From: Rhodeus uyekii
Taxonomy: Eukaryota; Chordata; Actinopteri; Cypriniformes; Acheilognathidae
Reading direction: 5' to 3'
Length of the DNA stretch: 64,000 nucleotides
NCBI GenBank assembly: GCA_037043235.1
Contig: JAWRVZ010000077.1
Coordinates: 558,001 to 622,000, forward strand
This document shows positions 26,032-39,100 of the stretch, piece by piece. The position numbers and the translations under genes are program-made. The notes beneath the pieces were generated by a model, which was given only the letters and a program-made list of their open reading frames with translations, made no database searches and had not been told where the DNA came from. Every line of letters begins with the position of its first letter. Within the stretch, counting starts at the first letter, position 1.

Positions 26032-29000
26032 CTATGGCCACAGACGTTGTGGAGTGGCACTGGGGTATGGCGGCAGAGCGGGCTGTTCAGCGGGGCTCTC
26101 TGTGGGCAGAGGGGTGGAGAGGCGGAGGTAGATGGGCGCGCTGGGGGCAGTTGGGACAGTGGGTGTGGGCACTCGCTGCAGGACCACATGAGGATACATC
26201 TGACTTTCTGTGCGGTAAAGCCCAGGAAGAGGAGCTTTCATGAGGTTTTCCTGACTCCTGTAAAAACAAATTATTTATTTATTTATTTTTAAATGAATAC
26301 TTATAACATTTATTGCTGTCACTTTTTCATGATTGGACTAAATCAAACAGAGAATATAATATAATATAATATAATATAATATAATATAATATAATATAAT
26401 ATAATATAATATAATATAATATAATATAATATAATATAATATAATATAATATAATATAATATAATATAATATAATATAATATAATATAATATAATGGAAT
26501 AGAATAGAATAGAATAAAATAGAATAGAATAGAATAGAATAACATAGAATAGAATAGAAGAGAGCATATAATATAATATAATATAATATAATATAATATA
26601 ATATAATATAATATAATATAATATAATATAATATAATATAATATAATATAATATAATATAATATAATAGAATAGAATAGAATAGAAATAGAATAGAATAG
26701 AATAGAATAGAATAGAATAGAATAGAATAGAACCTGTTTGTTTTGCTTTTTCATGATTGGACAAAATCAAACAGAATAGAATTGAATAGAAAATAATAGA
26801 ATACAATACAATTTGTCACTACCACTTTTTCTTGTTTGGACTAAATCATATAGAATAGAACAGAAAACAATAGAATACAGCTTGTTGCTATCACTATAGA
26901 ATGATGACTATAGAATGCAACTTTTATTTAGCAAGTACACATTAAATTGTTCAAAAGCAATATTTATAATGCTACAAGCAATTCTATTTCAAATAGAAAA
27001 TTTATTTAGGAAGTTTCTAAAATTAAATATTTATTTAGGAAGTTTCTATTCAGCACAGAATCTTGAAAACAAAAATATTAATCTGTGTCTGCTAATGATT
27101 AGATGAAAATATTTATTGAGCAGAAAATCTTCATATTAAAAGGATTTCTGAAGGATCAAGTGACTCTGAGTAATGATGATGAAAATTCAGTTTTGATCAC
27201 AGAAATATATTCAATATTTAAATAGAAAACAGTTATTTTTTAATAAATGCAAATACATGCAGCCTTGGTGAGCATAAGAGACTTATGAAACATAAAACAC
27301 TTTTTTTATTTGTTACACCACCCAAAAATGAACATTTTCATATGTATTCACCATTATATCAAACCTACATCACTTTTTTCTTCCTAAATGATGGCAGAAT
27401 TTTCATTTTTGGGTGATTTATTATTTTAATATCACATAGAAACACATAAACACAATCAAACTAACTTAACAATTCACCATTTCTCACCTATGATACCCGC
27501 GGTTATCATATCCAGCCAGTCCCCCCATGTAGACCGAGCTCTCAGGGGTCAGATGGGGGTCAAGGTGCTGAGAAAAATTGTAAATTTTAGGTGGAGGAAA
27601 AGCTTCCCAGTCTCCTTCATCTCTCTCCAACCAGCATTCACTCCTCCAGGATGATTTGCGCTTGTCTCTCATCCTGGAAAGTCGAAACAACCATTAGCAT
27701 CCTATTTTAGGTTGCCTTGTCTCCATTTACCCAGTGCGTATGAACGTGCATACCTGCCCCGTCCATCTGTCCGTTCAGTCCTGTGTTTGCTCATGCGCTC
27801 CTGCAGGCAGCAGATAATGAAGGACACAGACATGGCAAAGATGACGATGCTGCTCACTATCGATGCCAGCACGGCCACTCTCAGCCCGCGGTCCTCTGGT
27901 TTGGGAATGGCTACCACATTTACACAATAGTCCACATTGAAAATCTGGGATTGAATTAGCAGGAGTGTATTTCTTAACTGTTTTTATCTCTTTAAAACAG
28001 AAATGATGGCAGTGAACACAGACCCTCACAATCAGGCGGGTAGTTGCTCCACTGAGCGGTGTTGCTACGAAGGACACAGGTGATTTTATCGCTGCCCACC
28101 AACTGGTACCCCTCAAGGCACCAGAACACCAACACCGTGCCCATAGACATCCCAGTGCCCTTCTCAACATAAAAAGAACCTCGCCGAGGGGGCAGCAGCG
28201 ACGCACAGCTCAGGGCTGCAAAAGAAACAAACAGATGGTTAGAGCCCACTTTTAAATGTGATAAGAATAGAATAGAATTGAATTGAATGCAACATATGTC
28301 TATCATTTTTTCATGATTGTACTAAATAGAATAGAATATTATAGAATTGAGTAGAACTTGTTGGATTTTCTTTTTCAGGATTGGACTAAGAATAAAATAG
28401 AACAGAATGCAACTTGTTGCTACCACTTTTTCATGATTGGAATGAATCAATTGAATAGATTGGACCAAATCAAACAGAATAGAATAGAATGTAACATAGA
28501 GTAGAATAGAATAGAATAGAATAGAATAGAATAGAATAGAATAGAATAGAATAGAATAGAATGCAACTTGTTTGTATCACTTTCTCATTATTGGACAAAA
28601 TAGCATAGAATAGATAGATAGAACAGAGTAGAACTTGTTGGATTTACTTTTTCATGCAGGTGCAGGATGACAAATGTATTTAAATATAATATATATATTA
28701 TTTATATATTAAAATGAAAATTTAATCTAAATTCAAATGCTAAAAAACACAAACTATCAACTACTATTAAAATATAACATTTAAAAACAAATAAAATTTT
28801 TTACCCAAAGTACAGTAATCCCTTGTTTATCGCAGTTAATGTGGACTGGAACCCCCCCACGATAGGTGAAAATCCACAAAATAGGATTAGCCAATCAGAT
28901 CACGGGATACATCCACTCATGCTCTAATTGGTCAATCTCGCGCCGGGAACCAATCACGGGCCTTGTCTGAGTGCCCGTGTGTGTGTACAAAGCCTCTGAG

Positions 29001-31490
29001 AGAGTTTGTCTCTTTGTCTGGCATCCTGGGAAACTGTTTATCTCGCATCACGATGAAGCAACGCTGCTTTCCGCAATACGGCTGCCGATATGGCTGTATT
29101 TGTTTTTTTTTTTCAATGAATATTTGTGAAAAATCCGCAATGCACTGAGACCGCGAAACTTGAACCGCAAAGTGGCGAGGGATTGCTGTATATACAAGTC
29201 ACAGACTAATCTAGTTAAGTAATTTGGTATATCAATACTGTCAATTTCTGTTCATAAAAAAGTTAGAAAACAAACTGTTTTGTTATAATATAAGGATAAA
29301 TACAGGAAATACTTTACATTACTCTTATTTTACTTTATTAATAGATCTTATTTATTTTTAATGATAAGTATAAATAACAATAATCACAGTATCAACAATC
29401 ATGTTTTCTATCAAAATGGCAGCTTTAAGTCTGTCTATGAGTGTATATGTACAAGAATGTTTTTCCTTGGGACTTCTTCTCTCTTTCTATCAGTACACAC
29501 AGGGTGTTTTCTCCTTCTCTCTGTCCCATAATCCACCTCTCCTCTGGCCTCTCTGCATTCCCACAGCAGACCCAGCGTCTTCTGTCTTTTCCTACCGAGT
29601 ATTCATCATTGCACTGTCCATCTCCATTGTCCATATACAGTAAAATTGAGCTCATATTGACTGTGCTGGAGTCGGTGTGATTAAGCTGGCAGGGTACACT
29701 TGATTGTGTTTATTGTTCACACCCGTCTTGTGATGGTCTCATTAAGCATGGCTTAACTGGCATGGCAATGCTGCTCCGACCAGAGCCCACTGCTAGCATT
29801 AAGCAATCCGACTCCATGGCAAAATAAATAAATAACTCAACTGTCACTTTCTTTTCTCCCCTCCCTCCCTCCCGTCTCACTCTCAATCCCATACTTCCCA
29901 AGGGTCGCACCAGAGAGGTTTTCTTAGAATAGAACATGATTAAATAAAGCATAGGGTCATGCATTAAAAATTAATCACCCACAAGTCCCTGCGGCTGAGA
30001 AGGCTGGGATGATGCAGCCTGACCACACGCTCCTCAAACTACACTGCCATAATATCACAGATATTCTCCAGGGGGATAGTTTGACGGGACCAGCTTGTCA
30101 ATACACGATAAATGTAACTTCAAGAACAGTGTGGAACAACTGTGCATTTTTAAAATGTAATTCTAACTCTTCTGCCGTCATGAGCTATTTCGGTGTGCAC
30201 TGGCTTTCTCTCTTTAATGCATTAAGTAATCCCTTTAAAGAAGTGACGTGGAACCCTCTGTGTTTGTGTTTCAAGTGGATGGGAGAAGGAGTGAATGGAA
30301 TTACTTTTCTGGTGTCCTGGTTTTTGTGGACAAATGTAAATTGCCTTAGAAATAATGCCACAGTGCAAAAATCTTAATGTCCTTAAAATAGCCTTTATGT
30401 AAAATATATCTCCTTTTATCTTCATGCAAAATATAATTTATATAGTATGAAATAGGATCAATCTTATCCAAGAGTGATCTACTCAAAACTCCTTGAGGTT
30501 TGCAGTGTGAAAGCTGAAAGCAGGGCAAATTCTGTCATGGCCACGGTGGTGATAAACCCCTCCATTTCACTTTCAAAGCTGGCAACCCTGTAACGGAACT
30601 GACAAACTGCCAAGGACTGTCCCACAGCTCGCCATTGCCACGTGGCAAAAAGCGTCCTTTGTTTCACCTGTGGAATAAGCCTCAAGGTAACTGACCACCT
30701 GTGGATGGTTCGGGTACGTTGGTGTCTTTTCCACCTCAAATAAATAGAAGAATCGCCCTCTGAAATCAAACTAATATATTACACATTACAGCTTGATAAT
30801 GCTCTATTTATCTCCGGCTCTAAACCCCACAAATCCGTCACATATATTGACTTTAGGTCAGAAGACATCAATAAACTATTTGCAAAGTATGCATGGCTGG
30901 AGAGCTTGCCAGCATACTTTATATGTTCTCCAATCATATCACAAAAAATGAGTTACAGTTCAGGCTGATCTGATTTGCTCTTTTGATCCTGGAACATTTC
31001 ATCCGAGCCATTATGAAAGCTCTGTTTGTATGTGAACCCTTAAGGAGATTTTGCTTTTTAAAACGAACACATGAATTTTAGGAGTAAGTGTGTTGTGCAT
31101 ATTTTTGTTTGTTCAGGGTTAACAGAGATGTGTACTGCAAATGCTGCATGGTGAGTATGCTTTTTAGGAAAAAGTTATGCAAAACATCTTGAAAATGCTA
31201 TACAGATCTCATTAGGAGTTTAGAAACATGCACAATAACACGTGCAAGTTTTTGCAGTTGCATAGCACTATATGATTATTAGATCATAGAACATTGTTGT
31301 TGTACGCACCTGTGTAATTGTTTGTGGGAGCCTCAGTGCTGTTCATCCCCGTTTCGGTAGCAGGTGGAGTTGTTCGATGAAAAATGGGACTGACCGAAGA
31401 CCCTTCGTGTGGCGTAAAAGTCCGAGCCAAGCTCCATGTCATAGACCACAGCAGGAAACCCCAGGTGAGGAGGCTGTTTTTCAGAGCCAT
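26032..31490 (-). CDS. susd3: Sushi domain-containing protein 3
   Basis: SUSD3 is a small cell-surface protein with one sushi (CCP) domain; in mammals it is oestrogen-responsive and linked to cell motility. Coding exons: 31490-31310, 28215-28024, 27910-27754, 27673-27488, 26257-26032. They total 942 nt, 313 codons plus stop, all in phase; human has 255. Residues 1-22 look like a signal peptide, then a Ser/Thr/Pro-rich stalk with N-glycosylation sites (NST, NYT). The sushi domain has its four Cys at 64, 93, 107 and 123. A transmembrane helix runs about 135-158 (VAVLASIVSS.IVIF), then a charged, Pro-rich tail. GTVLVFWC and the VA-LASIVS membrane start match human SUSD3. Two splice sites are non-ideal: donor GTCTGT after exon 2, and a pyrimidine-poor acceptor before exon 3. 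Confidence 0.88.
26350..26740. repeat. AATAT / AATAG pentanucleotide arrays in susd3 intron 4
   Basis: A long ATAAT array (26352-26495), an AATAG array (about 26496-26565), a second ATAAT array (about 26567-26667) and a second AATAG array (to about 26733). The 480-base open frame on the minus strand is repeat translation (ILYYI repeated), not a gene. Confidence 0.97.
27131..27285 (+). repeat. Fragment of the 39132-39433 MITE family
   Basis: Contains AAAAGGATTTCTGAAGGATC and AATGCA..GCCTTGGTGAGCA, shared in the same order with the element at 39132-39433. The ends are missing. Confidence 0.7.
27304..27422. mobile_element. Short Angel-like palindromic MITE remnant
   Basis: CACCCAAAAATGAACATTTT on the left faces GAATTTTCATTTTTGGGTGA on the right, as in the abundant fish MITE whose ends read as a GGGTGAACTATCCC-type palindrome. 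It is a deleted copy in susd3 intron 4. Confidence 0.55.
28259..28665. repeat. AATAG-based composite repeat in susd3 intron 2
   Basis: Blocks of AATAG repeats (longest 28500-28562) alternate with a recurring spacer, CTTTTTCATGATTGGA.TAAAT followed by AATAGAATAGAA. The same spacer and array combination occurs in intron 4 of the same gene at about 26315-26860. Confidence 0.85.
28811..29190. mobile_element. Tigger-like MITE (380 bp)
   Basis: TA-CAGTAATCCCTTGTTTATCG at the left pairs with GTGGCGAGGGATTGCTG-TA at the right. TA flanks and CAGT..CTG termini indicate a pogo/Tigger-type non-autonomous element. Inside are AATCCACAAAATAGG and AAATCCGCAATGCA, subterminal words of this family. It sits in susd3 intron 1 and has no coding capacity. 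Confidence 0.75.
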
Positions 31491-31962
31491 TGAAGTCTGG
31501 GGTTAAAAATGAGAAAGAAAGTGTGAATGTCAGTCGGTCATATCCGCCGGTCCTTGGTGACTCCAGAGGCTCTCCTGCGCTTCCAACAGCAGGCTGCTCG
31601 CTCCTCCAGAGGATCAGGCACAGAAAGAGAGAGAGAGACGGAGGGAGGGAGTTACACTAACTCCATCCCCTCTCATGCAGCACAGCTGTGTGTTTCTCCT
31701 CTGTAAGCCGCTTGTCACTGCGCTCGGTGCTGCAGCTCCACTGCTGATTTTGATCCGCTTGCGTAATACAACATACGGCAGAGCTGCAGTCATTTATGTG
31801 CTCGCACATCCTCATGTACATATGAAATCTCTCTCTCTCTCTCTCGCTCTCACACACACACACTCTCTCACGTGATTACAAGATAGTGGCTTTAAAGTGG
31901 TAACATTTTTACTGGGTAGCTTTAGTTACCCATTTAGTTTTAATCCTCCAACCTCAAATTCT

Positions 31963-31995
<33 letters not shown>

Positions 31996-34900
31996 TTTAA
32001 AGCCACAAAAGTTTTCCACATTTTTATAATACCACAAAAAAACATTTAAGCCTTTTTTTTTTCCAAAATTTACACATTTCAATTAATAGTTACTGTTACA
32101 CAATTGTTAATTGTTGAATTGAATAACCCTTACATATTACTTATATTATAAATTAAGATTTTAATTAATCATTTTGAATAAATCTTAAACTTATGTTTTC
32201 TTTCTTTTTTATGAATACAAAACTTCCATTCTCTTGTACTTTTAAGATTTATACAAAATGTTTTATTAATCTTTTTTAGCATCATTACTCCAGTCTTCAC
32301 ATGATCCTTCAGAAATCATTCTAATGCTGATTTGCTGCTCAGCACACATTTATTATTATATCCCATAATGTGCTACTTCCCATCTTCCTAATGATGTCTG
32401 ATCTGATCATGATGGCATTCTTGTACTTTTCATTTATGCCTTTAATGATACCAATGATATACCGGCATTTACATGCAATGATACCCTGCTAGATATACGT
32501 TAAACACAAAGCCTTCAACCTCTAAATCCACCGTAAGCCTGGTTCGCTGCTGCTTATCTGAAATGAAGCAGGATGAGTAAGTCATTTCGGATGGGTTCAG
32601 TTCATCAGGTATATTAAGTCTGTCAAAAAGTTTCTCTTTTGTCTTAACTTCTTCATTCAGTTCTTCTTGTTATTGGCCATTTCATTCTAAAGCTTCTAAA
32701 ACTGTTAGTGCAGCATGTCACTCATGCACAGCTGGAGCTAATAATGTCCCCTTCAGAGCTAACAGCGGCTGTGATGTTGGTGACAGACTCCTCTTTCTCT
32801 AACTGTGACCCTTCTGAACTGTGTGTGTTTTCCCAGAGAAGGAAACAATCAGACTCTCAACTCCTCCGAGCAAATGTCTTAATGCCCCACTCTCTTTGTG
32901 AGTGTTTGCTCTCAACGTTAGACTTCTTCTGCATTGTTCAACCTTGATTAATCAAACACCTCGGCCGGTCTTTTAAGCCTCTCTAAAGCTTTCAGATCCT
33001 CGCCCACATCATGCCATATAAACCTGATTTTAATGGCTCCTCTCTCCCCATCAAGCCCTTGTAACTCTGTCCAAGACAGCACTTAATCTTCAGCATTGTG
33101 TCTTGAAGAACATGGTCTTTTCACAGCCTCATGCAGGAGCAGCGCTTCTCCTGACTGATTGTTCACAGTGTTTGAAGATTTAAGCGTTACTGACATTCAT
33201 CCCCTGCTAAAACCGTAAAGAGGTTTACAGGTAACTTAGGCAACATTGATTAGGTTAGGCAACACTGTATTCGGCATTTCCTCCCCACTGACTGTATGGA
33301 GAGCAGACGGTTGATTTAAATGTGGACAAATTCAGAACATACAACGTGATTACTCTCAAGAACCCCGAAGAGAATAAGAGTTAATCAAACAAAAACACAC
33401 AAACAGCTCTGGCTCATTAATTTTTAGCAAACAAAGCTTTGGTTTAGCACAGCATTTTCTCAGATTAGGCTTTCTTGTTCACAAAGAAATGACAAAGACT
33501 TAGACCGCATTGCGCAACAGAAAAGCAGCAGATTTTTATTTGCTGTTAGCTGTATTACGTTGCAGATAATCTCTTGTAACAACACTTCACAGCACAGCCT
33601 TTAAAACTAATACTTGAAAAGTGGCAATTGGGTTACAGGAACTACTCCTATTTTCCACTAGGTGGCGTGTTATACACATAATGGTCGTTTTAAAACGTAC
33701 TGGACTGATTGATTGATTACAGTTAGTGCTTTTCTCCTACAAAAACGGGCAAGAACAATGACATTTGTGTAATTATTATGTACTGTATATAAAAAATATA
33801 AATTCCGAACAATACATGTCATACATATATTTTATAATTTATATGTAATTATATACAATTAACAGCTGTAAATAAACTTGAAAGGTTATTAATAAATTAA
33901 TATATAAATTATAATTGTGTAATCTGTATTATGTGGTATAGTTAAAATTGATGTATCTATATATAATTCTATACATATATATGTATAATTAATATGAACA
34001 TACATTTTTCATTAGTATCCATGTATAATTTTTAATCATATATATATATAGGGATACTAATGAAATATGAATATTCTGAATAATATTAATTAATAATAAA
34101 TACTATTATTTTATACTAAACCTTTTGCTTTTAAAACCTTTTGATCGGAAGGCATTTTCCAAAATGCTCTTTTTTTATAATCAAACATAAATTGTGCCTT
34201 TACAAAATATAGCTTATTTATTTTTATTTTTAAATATTTTATTTTTAATAGATGAGTTGGATTATGATGAACCTTTAAGTGTCCAGAAACTCCAATACTG
34301 TTTAAAAAGCCTCTCGTGATGCACATCACGAAGGCTTGTAGTCGGTATTATTATGTTGAAATGTGGAAACGGTCAGTAAAATATAATCCATTATCCTGCA
34401 TACATGAACTGTGCGCTACTAATCATGAGATACATGCTTGAATCTGTGATCACTGACCGCAGTCACGAGCTTGTGCGCCTGTATCTGTTGCTTGTCCAGC
34501 AGTCTTTGTTTTCTGACAGTCTCAACTGCGTGTTCTCTGATCCCTGTTGGGTTTATTCTAAGAAACCGACGGTGTTGCATATAAACGGTTCAATTTGGCC
34601 CAGGAGCATCGCAACCCTGCGACCCCACATCCATTCATAAACTCCACTCATTCAACTCTGATTGGTCCAGCTTCAAACTGGGAGGAGATATGGTTAGATT
34701 AAAGAAAAATTTGCTTTGCCGAGTAGTCATACATTTCGTGTTCATCCTTGGAACGGTTTTTATTGCTCACACAGAGAGTAAGAGGAAAATTCCTGCATAA
34801 GAGGACAATTTATGTATACTTATACGCAATTTGCTGTGTTAAAAATAAGGAAGCATGGCGAATCACAGATAGACGCATTTACAGGTGGAGACAGAAAAGA

Positions 34901-35200
34901 GCCTTCGGTTTGATGTCATCAGTGCACCCTGAGAGGGTCTGCGCATCACTTTAGATGGATAAGAAGGGCTACAGGACCAGACATATTCAGACAGGAACCA
35001 AAGCTCACAACTAGAAAAACTTTTCTAAGAAGGCACGGAACGCGTAAAACGCAGGAAAAGGGAAGCAAAAAATTGCGCGGACAACAGCTACTCCACAACT
35101 GCAATTATAATTTATGTAAAAGCTGAAAGGGGAGTTAAGTGACAGGCGAAGTGTTCATTGGGGCTCCTTGTACTTCTGCGAGCTGAATTGAGCAAATCTT
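31491..35200. other. Divergent intergenic region, susd3 and slc13a4
   Basis: Both flanking genes are transcribed away from this 3.7-kb stretch, so it should hold both promoters. Visible are GA/CT-rich tracts next to susd3 (about 31627-31650 and 31830-31865), a (TA)n tract near 31964-31990, AT-rich DNA at 33770-34110, and a reverse fragment of the 39132 MITE family at 32270-32358. No convincing coding exon or TATA box was found. Confidence 0.5.
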
Positions 35201-35227
35201 TTTCCCATGAGGCTGGAAGGTGCCAGA

Positions 35228-36074
35228 ATGGACTTAATCAAAAAAATATGGAGAGCTCGGAAACTCATTCTCGTGGTCATGATTCCTTTATCCCTGCTGC
35301 CTCTTCCTCTCATCCATCCGTGCAGTGTAAGTAGATTCTCATCCAGTTGAACAATCACATGCATGCGCTCGTGGGCAGTGCGCGGTGTCCGTGCGCTTTT
35401 ACGCGCTGAGTATTTGCACTAATTTATACATTTAACATGCATTTTATTTAAAAAATTCAAAATTCCCTTTTTTGTATAGTTACAGACACGTGGACAAAAT
35501 TAATAAAATGTTGGTAGAGCGTCAGTCTAAACCATATGCCTCAAACATGATCATGTGATGATTGTGGTCTCCTGTGGGGATTTTGGGGCTCCTCGAGGAC
35601 GCGCGGCGACCTCTCACCTGGTTGGTAGTTTTCCAGGTGACGTTCGGTGCCGTGATGGTTCAAGTCGTGTGCTGTTCTGTTGGGAATTGTTTGTTTGAAA
35701 CCTCGGCAGTTTTTACAGATGTTGTTTGTTTACGTTGCATGTGGGATCTTTGATTCAATCCAAAATCATCAGCGCCTGTAGAGAGACATTGTTTTAATAT
35801 CTCATGACCTGTCCTCATCCATGATAACCCCTACAAAATTCGCTCACTATTTGTTTACTGTTGGTTTTATTGTCATTCTTTGGCTAAATGATTTCAGAGA
35901 TTATGAGCATAAACCACTTTCAGTTGTAAAGATTTGACTACGTACTTTTAGATTTCAGATTACATTACATTTACGCATTACCATATTTATTTTTTCAGTT
36001 TGACATACTATGTGAAACAGATTTTTGTGCGTGTGTGTAATTATAGGCGCGTTTTTGTGACGTCATATTAACTG

Positions 36075-36114
<40 letters not shown>

Positions 36115-39100
36115 GCTTACAAATCATTTATCACAACTCATGGCCATGTAAAATAAATTAGTAAGGCAAAAATAGTTGCAAATAGTGACCGGATATAAGA
36201 AATACACTTGGTCTTTTATTTGTGACCTAAAATCTTGATGTTGCTGTAGTCGATTCCAGTAAAACACTTGATTCAAATTGATCTCCTAAGTTGTTAAGTC
36301 AATTGACAAACAGGCAAACATAGGTCAGGAAATGTCATTATCTGTTGCCTTGACAGCTTTTTTAAGATTAGATCTTGCACAGGTTTTGTGTGCTTATCTC
36401 TCTCTCTGATAGCACTTTTCATCAAGGAGGAAATGATCAGGGGTTATCTGTACCCCGTTAGACCTTTTACCAGAAATCAATTCAGTCTGAATGGACTGAT
36501 TCCTTGAGCAATGACGAGATTAAAACAGAACAAAGCAATGTGCCAATGGGCACTTAATCTGCTAGTGTGGAACATAACTGGAAGTCCTTCAGCAGAGTTT
36601 GGAGCTAATGAGAAAGCAAAAAGGTGGGCAGAGGTTATGAACACAGGCACACGCTGAGAGATAATCAGCTTTGGTAGGAAGGCTGAGGGCAGAAGAAAGG
36701 CCAAAAACTTAATGGTGTGATGTATAGTGGCTAATGGAAACCAGAAGTTTGCTGGTTCGAGTCTCATAAGGTACAAGACATGAACCATTGAGCTCTTGAT
36801 ACATGAAAAATGTGTAGCAAAAATAGACATAGACATAGACATACATAAATCCCATAGCAGATCTAAGCAAGTGGAGCTGGGGAGGTGGAGGATGGAGCAA
36901 CTCTTGATAGAGCACTACAGGACTAGTTTACAGCAAGCACAGAACCAGACTATTTAAATGTTGAGCAAGCAATCTCATTGGCTGCAGGATCAGCTTGTGC
37001 CATACGGTAATGATTTAATTGCTTGCAGATTGCATGTCAAATAATTGCATTGCATGTAATCAGCCTGCGCCTTGTAAAGTTGCATGACTGAACTAGATAT
37101 TTAATGCATTAACTTATATTAACTAACAATGAGCAATATATTTGTTACAGTATTTATTAATTATTGTTAACTATAGTTAATAAAAATAAAATTGTTCATT
37201 GTTAGTTCATGGTGGCATTAGACATACTCTTTAATTTCAAGTAAATATTGGAATTAACACATTATTATTGAGATTAACATTAATATTAACTGATATTGAT
37301 AAGTTCTTTTGAAATATGTTTATTGTTCATTGTTAAAAAATGGAACCTTATTGTAAAGTGTTACCAATGAAATATAATGAAAAAACACTATAGGCAAATC
37401 AAATGCACAGAAAATTTCTGAGATTAGTTAAAAACAAACTTTAAAAAAAGTTGATCATCACAAAATGGTCAGTGCCTTTCTACATCCTCCTCATGAGCCT
37501 GATGTATTTATTTTGTCTGGAATGCGTAAGCGTGTATTAACTTTGCTCTGCTGGCCGTAGGCCTATTATGAAATCTGATTAATTATGAAATATGAGTCAC
37601 CTGACAAATGCTCATTCTGTCAGCTTATGTTCTGCATGCAGACTGGACACAGACTTTGTATTTTATTAATTTTGTTGTTGTTTGGTGGACCCAAATGAAA
37701 TCCTGTGCACCCAGGTCAAAATATTTGGCAGAGAAAACCAGATTTGGATTTTTGTTCTGATTTACATACTAATGCACACTGATGGACTTTCCTGCTGTTT
37801 GGCTTGTAATTGTTCAGAGTTCCTCTGAAATCCTCCAGCTCTACCTGTCTAGATCTGCTACATTTATGTATATCTATTCTGTACCCGCAGCATATATTAC
37901 ATGCCCATGGCAGCATGTCTGTTTATCTTTTAAGTGTAGCAAGTCCATAGTTGCTCTGCAGCAGCATCCGTGTAGCAGATCTAACCCACATAGCCTAAAT
38001 ACATTACAATTGCCGTATTCAATAACATGCTAAACAAATTCCATTCAGAAGCAAAGCTGTGTTTAATCACTTTACATGCTGTCCATAAAGATGATTTGAT
38101 CCCTGTTTGGTCTTTTCTGCAGGAGTCATCATGTGCTTATGTCCTGATTGTGACAGCGGTATATTGGGTATCTGAAGCTGTGCCCCTGGGAGCTGCTGCA
38201 CTGGTGCCAGCCTTCTTGTACCCGCTATTTGGGGTCCTAAAATCCAGTGAGGTAAGATATTTTCTGGGCCCCTATCTCAGTATGCAGTGTCCCGTAATAA
38301 GATGTTTTAGTAATAGGAACATGCTTAGGCTGGAGTACTTTAAGTTAAATATTTAACATACTGTACTTAAATAGCAGGACTTTACAGTTCTTGCAGAGCT
38401 AGTTTATGGAATATACAATCCTTTTTCTGGGGAGAATGCCTGACCTGGTGATATTCCTCAAGTCCGAGCTTCTTTGTCACAATTTTAGAAAAAAAAAAAA
38501 ACCTTTCAATTGGGTTCTATACAGAACTCTAGGGTCTTCACTCAACTCTTTAAGTTGAGCCCCAAATTAAAGGTCTTAAATAATTGAATAATACTTAAAT
38601 TTTTAGTTTGTTATTTCCATTTTTCTAGTGATAAAGTATGGTTACGATCTGTTTAATTCATAAAATGTAATAGAAATCAAAATGAAGTAAATAAAACAAA
38701 AGTATTTAAAATCCCATGATGGAACCCCTAAATGGTTCTATAAATGAAGTGCCTGACAGAACCCTTCTAAAGTTCTATATATAAATATATATAAAGTCTG
38801 CTGGGTACAAGGTTTCTATAGGTGATGTTTTAAGAGTGAAAAATGCCATTGTGTCTATGTTTAATCAAGCATGAGAGTTTTACAGCTCTCAGAGTTGCTG
38901 AGCATTCATTTGCACCAATTTGTTATCGTGTCAAACTGCCAATAAACTCCCAAGATATTATGTAAAACAAAATGCTGCGTCATGTGACTAAATCCCATTG
39001 ACAAACTTGACAAAGCAACCTGTTATCTTAAATACTCGTAATCGTGTTTGTTAGCATTCCCCATTTTTACGCAATCTTTTTTACTCTAGTCTGCTAGCTG

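Noticed and set aside
26327..26806. 159-codon minus-strand open frame
   Set aside because: Translation of ATAAT/AATAG microsatellites only (ILYYI, ILFYS repeats).
28024..28029. Stronger-looking donor GTGAGG at the end of susd3 exon 2
   Set aside because: Using it would remove the fourth sushi cysteine. The GTCTGT donor restores the cysteine and aligns residue by residue with human SUSD3.
35207..35227. Earlier in-frame ATG for slc13a4
   Set aside because: Poor Kozak context, and the human protein aligns from the second ATG at 35228. Kept only as a possibility.
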